Shown: positions 32,445 to 41,195, numbered from the stretch's first letter. The stretch is 64,000 nucleotides of DNA from Nonomuraea fuscirosea (GCF_003001935.1 NZ_PVNG01000005.1:310001-374000); one strand, 5' to 3'. Program-made: numbers and translations. The notes: generated by a model from the sequence alone, not told the origin.

Positions 32445-34294
32445 GGGATCCGCGGGGCCCGGCGGGAGAGACCGGTGCGGGCTCCCTGTTCCGCCGCGGA
32501 CGGGTGGCGGCCGAGCTGGCCTGGCGGGCGCGACCGGCCGCCGTGCTGGGCTCGCTGGCGCTGGTGCTGCTCATGGGCGCGGCGCCGGTGGCGACCGCCT
32601 GGCTGACCAAGCTGGTCATCGACCGGCTGGCCAACGGCGAAGGCGGCCTGCTCCCCGTCGCCGCCGCCCTCGGCGTGGCGGGCCTGGCCCTGGTCGTCCT
32701 GCCGCACGTCTCCGAATATCTCAACGGGCAACTGCACCGGGGATTGCAGCGGCTGGTCTACGACCGGCTGTTCCTGGCCGTCAACGCCGACCCCGGCCTC
32801 AGCCGCTTCGAGAACCCCTCCTTCCACGACGAGCTGCGGCTGGCCCACGAGGCCGGCCAGAACGCCCCGCAGCAGATCGTCGGCTCGTCCCTGGCGATCT
32901 GCCAGGGCGTCCTGACGCTGCTCGGGTTCGTCGTGACGCTGACCGTGCTCAGCCCCGTCATGGTCGTGATCGTCATCGCCGCCGCGCTGCCGTCGGCCCG
33001 GGTGCAGCTCGCGCTGAGCCGCCGCAGGGCCCGCACCCTGTGGGGGGTCAGCTCCAACACCCGCCGCCAGCTCTTCTACGGCGCCCTGCTGACCAGCCCG
33101 GACGCGGCCAAGGAGGTACGGCTGTTCCGGCTGGGCGACTTCCTGCGCACCCGGATGCTCACGGAGCTGGAGACGGTCAACGAGGCCGAGCGCGATCTCG
33201 ACTGGCGGACGCTGCGCAGCCAGGGACTGCTGTCGCTGCTGGGCGCCGCCGTCGCGGCCGGCGGCCTGTTCTGGGCCGTGCTGACCGCCGCGTCGGGCGG
33301 TCTGAGCGTCGGGGACGTCTCCGTGTTCGTCGCCGCCGTCGCCGGGGTGCAGACGGCCCTGACCGCGATCGTCAGCCGGTGGGCCGGCGCGCACAACGCG
33401 CTGCTGATGTTCGGCCACTACGTCGGCGTCGTCCAGGCCGAGCCCGGTCTCCCGGTGGCCGCGCGGCCTTCCGCGCTGCCCGCGTTGCGCGCGGGCATCG
33501 AGTTGCGTGACGTGTGGTTCCGCTACGACGACGAGCATCCCTGGGTGCTGCGCGGCGTGGACCTGTTCATCCCGCACGGCCAGGCCGTGGCGCTGGTCGG
33601 CCTGAACGGGGCGGGCAAGAGCACCTTGGTCAAGCTGCTCTGCCGCCTGTACGACCCGGTCCGCGGCTCGATCCTCTGGGACGGCGTGGACCTGCGCGAG
33701 GCGCACCCCGACGACCTGCGGGCCCGGATCGGCGTGGTGTTCCAGGACTACATGACCTACGACCTCACCGCCGCCGAGAACATCATGCTGGGCGACCTGG
33801 CCGGCGGCGCCGATCCCGAGGCCGTCAGGGCCGCCGCCCGCCGGGCCGGGATCCACGACACGCTCGACGCGCTGCCCAGGGGCTACGACACGCTGCTCAG
33901 CCGGATCTTCTTCGGCGAGGGCGACGAGCGGCAGGCGGGCGTGACGCTGTCGGGCGGGCAGTGGCAGCGCCTGGCGCTGGCCCGCGCGCTGATGCGGCAC
34001 CAGCGCGATCTGCTCATCCTCGACGAGCCCAGCTCCGGTCTGGACGCGGAGGCCGAGCACGCCGTCCACCAGGGCATGCGCCGGCACCGGGCGGGCCGCA
34101 CCAGCGTGCTGATCTCGCACCGGCTGGGCGCCCTGCGCGACGCCGACCTCATCGTCGTGCTGAGCGACGGGAAGATCTCAGAACGCGGTACGCACGACGA
34201 GCTCATGGCGAAGGGCGAGCAGTACGCGCGCCTGTTCAGCCTCCAGGCCAGCGGCTACGAGCCGGCGCCCGAGCCCTCCGCCGCGTCCGGCTGA
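32441..34294 (+). CDS. ABC exporter (fused membrane and ATPase domains)
   Basis: A 617-residue half-transporter. Residues 1-340 form the membrane domain with about six helices. The ATPase follows with Walker A GLNGAGKSTL, Q-loop GVVFQDYM, signature LSGGQWQ, Walker B LLILDEP and H-loop ISHRLG. There is no N-terminal C39 peptidase, so leader removal must come from another enzyme, plausibly the S26 peptidase next door. GTG at 32441 overlaps the redoxin stop. The probable cargo is the four-cysteine peptide. A multidrug function cannot be excluded. Confidence 0.9.
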   Translation: MRDPRGPAGETGAGSLFRRGRVAAELAWRARPAAVLGSLALVLLMGAAPVATAWLTKLVIDRLANGEGGLLPVAAALGVAGLALVVLPHVSEYLNGQLHRGLQRLVYDRLFLAVNADPGLSRFENPSFHDELRLAHEAGQNAPQQIVGSSLAICQGVLTLLGFVVTLTVLSPVMVVIVIAAALPSARVQLALSRRRARTLWGVSSNTRRQLFYGALLTSPDAAKEVRLFRLGDFLRTRMLTELETVNEAERDLDWRTLRSQGLLSLLGAAVAAGGLFWAVLTAASGGLSVGDVSVFVAAVAGVQTALTAIVSRWAGAHNALLMFGHYVGVVQAEPGLPVAARPSALPALRAGIELRDVWFRYDDEHPWVLRGVDLFIPHGQAVALVGLNGAGKSTLVKLLCRLYDPVRGSILWDGVDLREAHPDDLRARIGVVFQDYMTYDLTAAENIMLGDLAGGADPEAVRAAARRAGIHDTLDALPRGYDTLLSRIFFGEGDERQAGVTLSGGQWQRLALARALMRHQRDLLILDEPSSGLDAEAEHAVHQGMRRHRAGRTSVLISHRLGALRDADLIVVLSDGKISERGTHDELMAKGEQYARLFSLQASGYEPAPEPSAASG

Positions 34295-34746
34295 GGCGGT
34301 GCCGGGGAGAGCCGGCGGACGACCACGCCCAGGATCCGGTCCGCCGGCAGGTACCCCCAGTGCCGCGAGTCGGCGCTGCTCGTGCCGTCGCCGATGACGA
34401 CCAGCCGCCCTTCGGGGACGAGATCGCCCTCTTTCGCGTCCGCCGCGGGCGCGACCGAGAGCGGCACCGGGTCGCCGGGCAGGGCGGTCACCCGCTTGAT
34501 GACCCACTTCGCCGCGTCAGGGGCGGACAGCGGGCCGGTGCGCCACCGGCCCTCCAGCGCCGACTCGAAGACCACCACCTGGCCCCGCCTGAGCTTCGCC
34601 CCGGCCACGCGGCGGATGAGCACCCGGTCTCCTGGGCGGTACACCGGCAGCATGCTCGGCCCGGTCACCTGGACGATCACCAGCCGGCGCCGGGCGAAGA
34701 CGAGCGCGCCGGCGATCACCGCGAGCGAGATCACCACGTACCACAC
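34255..34746 (-). CDS. S26 family signal peptidase-like protein
   Basis: A 163-residue type I signal peptidase relative. It has one N-terminal membrane helix, then the catalytic-serine box GPSMLPVYRPGDRVLI and the catalytic-lysine box KWVIKRVTALPGD. The final conserved GDGTSSADSRHWGYLP matches the SDSR box. It is shorter than housekeeping LepB and lacks the second membrane helix. It converges on the ABC exporter and overlaps it by 40 bp. It is well placed to cut the four-cysteine peptide at its AxA site, but it lies on the other strand and would need its own promoter. Confidence 0.85.
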   Translation of the reverse strand: MWYVVISLAVIAGALVFARRRLVIVQVTGPSMLPVYRPGDRVLIRRVAGAKLRRGQVVVFESALEGRWRTGPLSAPDAAKWVIKRVTALPGDPVPLSVAPAADAKEGDLVPEGRLVVIGDGTSSADSRHWGYLPADRILGVVVRRLSPAPPQPDAAEGSGAGS

Positions 34747-34762
34747 GGACTCACCCTAAACC

Positions 34763-35293
34763 GTCAGCCGGGAGCTATCCGTTCCGTGCGGGAGTCATCG
34801 CCTCCAGGCCGGTGAGCGCGTCGACCTCTGCGGCGCGGGCGCCTCGCCGTGCGTGCTCAGCTTCACCAGCGCCCAGCTCTCGGGGCTGGAGAAGGTGCTG
34901 GAGCTCAAGGCGTCCGGCCTCCCGCTCGTCGCCGCCAACCTGAGCCTGGGCTCCGGCCGCTACACCGCGGACTGCGGGGAGAGCGACCCGCGCGGGCCGG
35001 TCATCGACGACCTGCTGGCCGATGGGGTGGCCGCCGTGATCGCCGCCGGGAACGACGGGGGCCTGAACGGCACCTCGATGGCCGCCCCGCACGTCACCGG
35101 CGCTTTCGCCGTCCTGCGCCAGAAGTTCCCGGCCAAGAGCGTCGCCGAGCTGCTCACACTGATGAAGAGCACGGGCCGGCCCATCACGAACGGCTCCGCC
35201 GTCACCCCCGGCTCCAACCGGACGCCGCCGCGCTCGGCAGCACCCCGAAGCCTGACCCGGAGAACCCTCAGGAGCTGGTGGCTCAAGTTCTGA
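34763..35293 (+). pseudogene. Remnant of a secreted subtilisin-like (S8) protease
   Basis: Open sequence from 34763 matches the middle of S8 proteases (DLCGAGASPCVLSFTSAQ, LVAANLSLGSGRYT, PVIDDLLADGVAAVIAAGNDG). It then jumps directly to LNGTSMAAPHVTGAFAVLRQKF, the serine active-site motif, missing the roughly 80 residues normally between. The N-terminal part with the catalytic Asp and His is absent. Near nt 35205 the family C-terminus (RLQPDAA) continues in another frame. These lesions indicate a decayed gene. It lies beside the peptide-processing genes and could once have been part of that locus (inference). Confidence 0.75.
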
Positions 35294-35356
35294 CCCGCCG
35301 ACGGCGACCGCCGAGATCCTCATGGCGATGCTAGGTGGGCTCTCGGCCGCCGCGGG

Positions 35357-35376
35357 GGAAGGTAGGCTTTCGCCGC
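35357..35376. promoter_or_regulatory. Candidate LysR-regulator site upstream of its own gene
   Basis: GGAAGGTAGGCTTTCGCCGC matches the site at 36302 in 16 of 20 bases. It lies about 28 bp before the LysR start, in an autoregulatory position. Confidence 0.55.
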
Positions 35377-35403
35377 AGGAAAGACGGGTGGCGGAGGTCG
35401 GCC

Positions 35404-36303
35404 GTGCCGGAGTCTGTGGACGACCTGAGGTTCTTCACGGTCGTGGCCGCGAGCGAGACGCTGACGGCGGCCGCCCGCGGGCTGGGGTGCTCCCTTCCCG
35501 TGGTGAGCAAGCGGCTCGCCGCGATGGAGCAGCGCCTCGGCGTACGGCTCGTCCGGCGGGGCACCCGCAGACTGGTGCTCACCTCCGAGGGAGCCGCGCT
35601 CGCGAAGGGCATCGGCCCGATCCTCACCGACGTGCAGCGGCTGGAGGAGGAGATCTCCGGCGGCTCGGGCGAGCTGCGCGGGACGCTCGTCGTGGAGTCG
35701 ACGCTCGGGATCGGACGGGCGCACATCGGCCCGCTGCTGGGCGAGTTCGGCGCGCGGCATCCGCGGCTAGCCATCCGGCTCACCACGACGCCCCTTCCGG
35801 TGAGCCCGCACCGGCGCGACTTCGACGTGGCGATCCACGTGGGCCCGCTGCACGACTCGACCCTGCGGATGCGGCGGCTCGCGCGGAACCGGCGCGTGGT
35901 GTGCGCGTCCCCGGCGTACGTCCGCGAGCACAACGCGCCGGCGACGGTGCACGAGCTGGCCGGCCACAACTGCATCCTGCTCCGCGAGAACCACGGCGAC
36001 TACGCGCTGTGGCGCTTCGGCGAGGGCTCGGAGGAGTTCCGGGTCCGGGTCGCCGGCACGCTGTCCAGCGACGACGGCGACGTCGTGACCGGATGGGCGC
36101 TGGAGGGCCGCGGGCTCATCATGCGCTCCACCTGGCAGGTGGCCCCGTTGCTGAAGGACGGGCGGCTCGTCCGGGTGCTGGCCGACGTGCCCACCCCGAA
36201 CGCGGACGTGTACGCCCTGCACGCGCCCGCCGACCACGTGCCCGCCCGGGTGACGGCGGTGCTCGACTTCCTCGGCGAACGGCTGCCCGAACGACTCGCC
36301 TGA
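35404..36303 (+). CDS. LysR-family transcriptional regulator
   Basis: A 299-residue regulator. Residues 1-60 hold the LysR winged helix (DDLRFFTVVAASETLTAAARGLGCSLPVVSKRLAAMEQRLG). The rest is the two-lobed substrate-binding domain. GTG 35404 has GGAGG six bases upstream. It precedes a D-2-hydroxyacid dehydrogenase on the same strand by 96 bp. A 20-bp motif occurs both before its own gene and before the dehydrogenase, so it probably controls both. The co-inducer is unknown. Confidence 0.92.
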   Translation: MPESVDDLRFFTVVAASETLTAAARGLGCSLPVVSKRLAAMEQRLGVRLVRRGTRRLVLTSEGAALAKGIGPILTDVQRLEEEISGGSGELRGTLVVESTLGIGRAHIGPLLGEFGARHPRLAIRLTTTPLPVSPHRRDFDVAIHVGPLHDSTLRMRRLARNRRVVCASPAYVREHNAPATVHELAGHNCILLRENHGDYALWRFGEGSEEFRVRVAGTLSSDDGDVVTGWALEGRGLIMRSTWQVAPLLKDGRLVRVLADVPTPNADVYALHAPADHVPARVTAVLDFLGERLPERLA

Positions 36304-36321
36304 AAGGTCACCTTTCGCCGC
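36302..36321. promoter_or_regulatory. Candidate LysR-regulator site upstream of dehydrogenase
   Basis: Contains the 15-bp palindrome GAAAGGTcACCTTTC followed by GCCGC. It overlaps the LysR stop codon and lies 78-97 bp upstream of the dehydrogenase start. It could also act as a weak hairpin. Confidence 0.55.
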
Positions 36322-36398
36322 CGGGGCTTATCCCGCCACGGCCACCGCCGTTACGGTGCTGCGAGTACCACCCCGACGGAGAAGCGAGTGCCCGGCCG

Positions 36399-37412
36399 AT
36401 GTCCCTCATCCTCATCACCACCGACTACCTCAAGCCCGGCGATCCGGTCGACGTGTACCTGAAGGAGCAGGGACACGAGACGGTGCACGCGCCGCTGCGC
36501 GGGCGGCGCGACCCCGACGAGCTGGTCCGGCTGCTCGACGGTGTCGAGGGCGCGCTCATCGCCAACGAGCCCATGACGGCCGGCGTCCTCGCCGCGGCGC
36601 CGGCCCTGAAGGCCGTGGTGCGGTCGGGCGTGGGCTACGACTCGGTCGACGTCGCCGCCGCCTCCGAGCTGGGCATCCTGGTCAGCAACCTGCCGGGCAT
36701 CAACGCGAACGCCGTCGCGGAGTTCACGATGGGCGCGATCCTGGCGGCGTCGAGGCGCCTGGTCGAACTGGCCTCCGGCGTCGCCGCGGGCGGCTGGCCC
36801 CGTACGGACGGGCACGAGCTGCGCGGGTCGACCCTCGGCCTGATCGGGTTCGGCGCGGCGGCCCGTGCCGTGGTGCCGCTGGCCCGCGCGTTCGGGATGA
36901 CCGTGCTGTGCCGCACCGCCGTCGAGCCCGGTCCCGGCCTGCCCGCCACCGATGTCGAGTTCGTCGACCTCGGCACCCTGCTCACGCGCTCGGACGTCGT
37001 CTCGATCCACACCGCCCTGACCCCCGCCACCCGCCACCTGATCGACGCCGGGGCGCTGCGCCTGATGAAGCCGGGCGCGCTGCTCGTCAACACCGCGCGC
37101 GGCGCGATCGTCGACGAGAACGCCCTGGCCGCGGCCGTCCGCGACGGGGTCATCGCCGGAGCCGCCCTCGACGTGTGCGAGGTCGAGCCGTTGCCGGCCG
37201 ACAGCGTTCTGCGCGGCGTCCAGGGCATCACGGTCTACTCGCACATGGCCGGCCAGACGGTGGAGGCACGCGCGGCCGCCGGGCGGGAGGCCGCGGTCGA
37301 ACTCGTCAACGCCCTGTCCGGCAGGCCGGCGTTCCGCGTCAACGACCCCTCGGCGCACCGGTTCCGCGTGACGCCGGACGACCCCGCGGGCCGTACCCGA
37401 GCAGCGCGCTGA
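36399..37412 (+). CDS. D-isomer 2-hydroxyacid dehydrogenase
   Basis: A 337-residue NAD-dependent enzyme that interconverts 2-oxoacids and D-2-hydroxyacids. Visible features are the substrate-domain motif VVRSGVGYDSVDV, a Rossmann loop (LGLIGFGAAARAVVPLA), NTARGAIVDENAL with the catalytic Arg, ALDVCEVEPLP with the catalytic Glu, and YSHMAGQT carrying His. The Rossmann loop reads GFGAAA rather than GxGxxG, with the last Gly changed to Ala. It is the likely target of the LysR regulator upstream. The substrate is not predictable; phosphoglycerate, glyoxylate or hydroxypyruvate are usual for the family. Confidence 0.9.
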   Translation: MSLILITTDYLKPGDPVDVYLKEQGHETVHAPLRGRRDPDELVRLLDGVEGALIANEPMTAGVLAAAPALKAVVRSGVGYDSVDVAAASELGILVSNLPGINANAVAEFTMGAILAASRRLVELASGVAAGGWPRTDGHELRGSTLGLIGFGAAARAVVPLARAFGMTVLCRTAVEPGPGLPATDVEFVDLGTLLTRSDVVSIHTALTPATRHLIDAGALRLMKPGALLVNTARGAIVDENALAAAVRDGVIAGAALDVCEVEPLPADSVLRGVQGITVYSHMAGQTVEARAAAGREAAVELVNALSGRPAFRVNDPSAHRFRVTPDDPAGRTRAAR

Positions 37413-37462
37413 CAACCCGCGCCAGCCGGCGAAGTCCGCGGGGGCAGGGCTTTTCCCCGCCC

Positions 37463-37490
37463 GGAACCAAAGCATCCTATTTTTGGTTCC
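37463..37490. promoter_or_regulatory. Inverted repeat upstream of the Cry-like toxin
   Basis: GGAACCAAA (37463-37471) and TTTGGTTCC (37482-37490) are perfect inverted copies around a 10-bp AT-rich spacer. It lies 51 bp past the dehydrogenase stop and about 100 bp before the toxin start. It may be a repressor operator for the toxin or a terminator for the dehydrogenase. Confidence 0.5.
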
Positions 37491-37593
37491 GCATTCGGCC
37501 GGGCGCGTTTGCCCGGATCGCCGGACGGAAGGAATCGACTGCTGGTGTCGGCCGGCCTCATGCCGGCGTTCGATTCACGGGGAAATGGTTGCC

Positions 37594-40230
37594 ATGAGCT
37601 GGCAGGGCAATATGCAGTGCATCGTCATGAACAATACGGGTGGCCCCATCACGAATGTCAGCGTGGCACACACCTGGAATGCGACCCAGTCGGTCTCGGT
37701 GGGAGAACTGGCGCAGGGCGACGTCATTCTCACGCCCTTCTCCATCGAGACGGGGAGCGGCGGGAGCGACCTCTGGACGATTTCCTGCGTCGACGCGAGC
37801 GGCGAGAACTGGGTCCGGTCCGGCAAGCAGTGCGACGTCGAGGAGGAGGACTACGACAGCGGCGAGGCGGTACGCGTCACGTTCGGCCCGCTCACCGACG
37901 GCTGGAGCGTGATCATGCCGGTGAGCAGCTCGTGCACCGACAACTACTACACCGACAACGGCCCGGCCCGGCTCGATGACAGTCTTCCGTACAGCGCCAT
38001 GGCGGAGATCATCGTCGCCACGGCGCTGGGGTTCGTCCCCGAGGCCGGAAACCTCCTCAGCGGCCTGGTGTACCTGTTCTGGCAGCCGGCGCTGTCCGGG
38101 GTCAGCCCGTGGACGCAGATCGTCCAGCAGACCGCGCAGATGATCGATCAGAAGATCGAGCAGAACATTTACCAGAATGTCGCGGACACGCTCACCGGAC
38201 TGCAGAACAACATCACCGACTACGTGCAGGCGGCGGCCACGACACCGCCGGACAATTCCGTCACCGCAGGTTACTGGATAACCACGGACGCCCTTTTCGA
38301 CAACGAACTGCCCAGTTTTCAGCAGGGCGGCTACGAGGTCAATCTGCTGCCGCTCTTCGCCCAGGCCGCCAATCTCCACCTGGTCCTGCTCCGCGACGGC
38401 GTCCTGTTCGGCCCGAGCTGGGGCTGGGACGAATCCTGGATGCAGAAAGTCCAGACGAAACTGACGGACAAGACGAAAAGTTATACGGACTACGCGAACA
38501 AGTACTGTCAGCAGGGATACGAGCAGATCACGAAGTCCACGACGCGGGACGACCACGCGTGCGAGCCCTTCGCGTCGGTCAACCGGTACGTGCGCCTGAT
38601 GACCCTCGGCGTGACGGACTTTCTCCAGGTGTGGCCGTACCTGGATCCCACGAAATACCCCGATCCGGTCACGCCGTACCTCGATCGGGAGATCTACTCC
38701 GACCCGCAGGGCAGCTGCGACAACAGCGGCCCCATCGAGCTCGCCTCGCCCCCGACCCTGCCGATCGCCCAGATCGCCGTCTGGGGCGGAGATCGCATCG
38801 ACGCGGCGCAACTGACCTACCCCGGTGGCGGCGGTCCGGGAGGCGTGACGCAGACGCCCCGCATGGGAGCGGCCGGAGGAGGCAGCCCGCAACCTCCGCG
38901 CGGCGGCGTCTTCGACCTGACGAACTCCAGTCAGGTCGTCGTCGCCGAGGGCCTGTCCGGCGACGTCGTGAACGCGCTGTCGTTCACCTTCGCCGACGGC
39001 ACGGCGACGGACCAGCTCGGCGGGGGCTATCCGGGGGGCGGCTCGTTCAGCTTCTCGTATCCGGGCGAGTACATGTCGCGCCTGCACATCAACGGCGTCA
39101 GTGACTATTACGGCACCGCGGACTGCGTGGTCTTCGGCTTCAAATATCACAGCTTCGGGCAGCTCATGTCGATCACGTGGGACGGCACCGCCTGGTCGGC
39201 CGACAACCCCGTCGGCGGCATCGCCACCTCGGCCGCTCCCGCGCTGGGCACGTTCAACGGGTCCCTCTACTGCCTCTATCAGGGCGATCTGGACGCGTCC
39301 CTGCGCTACACCGTCTTCGACGGCACGAGCTGGTCGGCCGAGCAGCAGGTGCCCGGGGCCGGCCTCACCGCCTCGCCCGCCGTGGCCGAGTTCGACGGGC
39401 GGCTGTACGTCGCCCACCAGGGCGCTGGCCCGGACTACGCGCTGTGGTGCTCCGTCTTCGACGGCACCTCGTGGCAGGCCGACACGAACGTCCCGCAGGT
39501 GGGCCTCACCGCGGGCCCCAGCCTCGCGGTCTACGACGGCTCGCTCTACTGCTTCCATCAAGGAGCGGGCCTGGACGACCTGGGACAGCTGTGGTACATC
39601 CGCAACGACGGGTCGGCGTGGCAGCATCCCGACACGCGGATCTCCGGCGTGCGCATGACGGGACGGCCCAGCGCCGTCGTGTACGAAGATCAGCTCTACT
39701 GCTTCTACCAGGGCGCCGGTTCCGGCCAGCCGGGCGGCGACGGGCACCTGTGGTACGTCCGGTTCGACGGCGGCGCATGGTCGTCGCCCCAGCAGGTGAG
39801 CAACGTGGGGATCACCGGATCCCCCGAGGCCGTCGTCTATGACGGCGCGATCTGCGTGCTGCACAAGGGCTGGGAGAACATGCCGGGCGCGCCGCTCTGG
39901 TACTCGGTGTTCGACGGGAACACCTGGCAGCCCGACGCCCAGCTGCCGAACGCCTCGGGCGCGTCGGGCCCCGCCGCGGCGGTCCTCGGCGACGTCCTCT
40001 ACTGCCTGTACCAGAGTCCTGGCCAGGCGCCGAGCCTGGATGCCGCGCGCATCCTCTACGTCTCCGCCCCCAACCCGGTGGAGCTGGACCGGCTGGCGGG
40101 CCTGCCCGGCTTCCGCCTCCCACCGGCCCAGCTGAGCGACCTGGCCACCCGCGAGAACTGGGCCGGCCTGCGCGCCGACCACTGGAGCACCGTCAACGCC
40201 CGCCGTCACCCCCGGCCGACGGAAGGGTGA
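37594..40230 (+). CDS. Cry-like delta-endotoxin with jacalin-like and beta-propeller domains
   Basis: An 878-residue protein without a signal peptide. Residues 1-120 form a beta-sandwich-like domain. Residues about 130-370 match domain I of three-domain Cry toxins, including FAQAANLHLVLLRDG (conserved block 1) and the YVRLMTLGVTDFLQVWPYLD to LDREIYSDP segment that ends the helical bundle in Bacillus toxins. Residues about 390-525 look jacalin-like (IAQIAVWGGDRIDAAQLTY), occupying the place of Cry domain II, itself a beta-prism. Residues about 525-830 contain some five to six propeller repeats with LYCLYQ/SVFDGTSW motifs in place of domain III. This predicts pore formation after carbohydrate binding on animal cells. 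ATG 37594 is preferred; 37585 is an alternative. Confidence 0.85.
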   Translation: MSWQGNMQCIVMNNTGGPITNVSVAHTWNATQSVSVGELAQGDVILTPFSIETGSGGSDLWTISCVDASGENWVRSGKQCDVEEEDYDSGEAVRVTFGPLTDGWSVIMPVSSSCTDNYYTDNGPARLDDSLPYSAMAEIIVATALGFVPEAGNLLSGLVYLFWQPALSGVSPWTQIVQQTAQMIDQKIEQNIYQNVADTLTGLQNNITDYVQAAATTPPDNSVTAGYWITTDALFDNELPSFQQGGYEVNLLPLFAQAANLHLVLLRDGVLFGPSWGWDESWMQKVQTKLTDKTKSYTDYANKYCQQGYEQITKSTTRDDHACEPFASVNRYVRLMTLGVTDFLQVWPYLDPTKYPDPVTPYLDREIYSDPQGSCDNSGPIELASPPTLPIAQIAVWGGDRIDAAQLTYPGGGGPGGVTQTPRMGAAGGGSPQPPRGGVFDLTNSSQVVVAEGLSGDVVNALSFTFADGTATDQLGGGYPGGGSFSFSYPGEYMSRLHINGVSDYYGTADCVVFGFKYHSFGQLMSITWDGTAWSADNPVGGIATSAAPALGTFNGSLYCLYQGDLDASLRYTVFDGTSWSAEQQVPGAGLTASPAVAEFDGRLYVAHQGAGPDYALWCSVFDGTSWQADTNVPQVGLTAGPSLAVYDGSLYCFHQGAGLDDLGQLWYIRNDGSAWQHPDTRISGVRMTGRPSAVVYEDQLYCFYQGAGSGQPGGDGHLWYVRFDGGAWSSPQQVSNVGITGSPEAVVYDGAICVLHKGWENMPGAPLWYSVFDGNTWQPDAQLPNASGASGPAAAVLGDVLYCLYQSPGQAPSLDAARILYVSAPNPVELDRLAGLPGFRLPPAQLSDLATRENWAGLRADHWSTVNARRHPRPTEG

Positions 40231-40352
40231 TCATGGACGGCTGACGGCCTTGTCTCGCGGATACGATGGCAGAAGGGTCGATGAGGCCGCCTCTGCGGGT
40301 GACAAATGGCGTTCAACCTCGCAAGTGCGCCGGGTATGGTGAGTGCGTGACG

Positions 40353-41195
40353 ATGCTCCGGATCAGTGCGGCCACGGCGGCAATCGGAGGCGGCACCGTC
40401 CGCCGGCGGAGGTTCCGATGGGCGATGGCCCTGCCCGTCGCGCTGGCGCTCGCGGGCCTGTCCGGGTGCGGCTCCGGCGCGCCCGCCACGTCCGCCGCCG
40501 GGTCCGCGTCCGCTCCGGCCGCTGCCGCGGAGGTGACGGTGTTCGCGGCGGCCTCGCTGACCGGGACGTTCACCGAGCTCGGCAAGGTCTTCGAGGCCGC
40601 GCATCCGGGCACGGCGGTGCGGTTCAACTTCGGCTCCAGCGCGACCCTGGCGCAGCAGATCGTCCAGGGCGCGCCGGCCGACGTCTTCGCCGCCGCCAGC
40701 CCGGCCACGATGAAGACCGTCACCGACGCGTCCCTGGCGGCGGCGCCGGTCACGTTCGTACGGAACCGGCTGCAGATCGCCGTCCCCGCCGCCAACCCGG
40801 CCGGGGTGGACGAGCTGAAGGACCTCGCCGACCCGAAGGTGAAGGTCGCGCTCTGCGCCGAGCAGGTGCCGTGCGGCGCGGCGGCGGCGAAGGCGCTGGC
40901 CGCGGCCGGGCTGGCGGTCCGGCCGGTCACCCTGGAACAGGACGTCAAGGCCACGCTGACCAAGGTCGAGCTGGGCGAGGTGGACGCCGCCCTGGTCTAC
41001 CGGACGGACGTGATCGCCTCCGGCGGCAAGGTGCGCGGCATCGAGTTCCCCGAGGCCGGGCAGGCGGTCAACGACTATCCGATCGCGGCCCTGGCGAAGG
41101 CCCCCGCCGGTGGGACGGCCGGGGAGTTCGTGCAGCTGGTGCTGTCTCCGCAGGGAGCGGACGTGCTGACCAAGGCCGGTTTCGAAGCTCCCTGA
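40353..41195 (+). CDS. modA: Molybdate-binding lipoprotein ModA-like
   Basis: A periplasmic-type binding protein of the ModA family for molybdate or tungstate. A basic n-region (VRRRRFRW) leads to a hydrophobic stretch with lipobox LSGC. The mature part has VTVFAAASLTGTFTELGKVFE, FNFGSSATLAQQI and GAPADVFAAASPATM, all classic oxyanion-site motifs. The start is uncertain: ATG 40353 is used, but GTG 40347 and ATG 40281 are in frame. The usual modB permease and modC ATPase genes do not follow; the next gene is on the other strand. The transporter partners must be elsewhere or lost. Confidence 0.9.
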   Translation: MLRISAATAAIGGGTVRRRRFRWAMALPVALALAGLSGCGSGAPATSAAGSASAPAAAAEVTVFAAASLTGTFTELGKVFEAAHPGTAVRFNFGSSATLAQQIVQGAPADVFAAASPATMKTVTDASLAAAPVTFVRNRLQIAVPAANPAGVDELKDLADPKVKVALCAEQVPCGAAAAKALAAAGLAVRPVTLEQDVKATLTKVELGEVDAALVYRTDVIASGGKVRGIEFPEAGQAVNDYPIAALAKAPAGGTAGEFVQLVLSPQGADVLTKAGFEAP

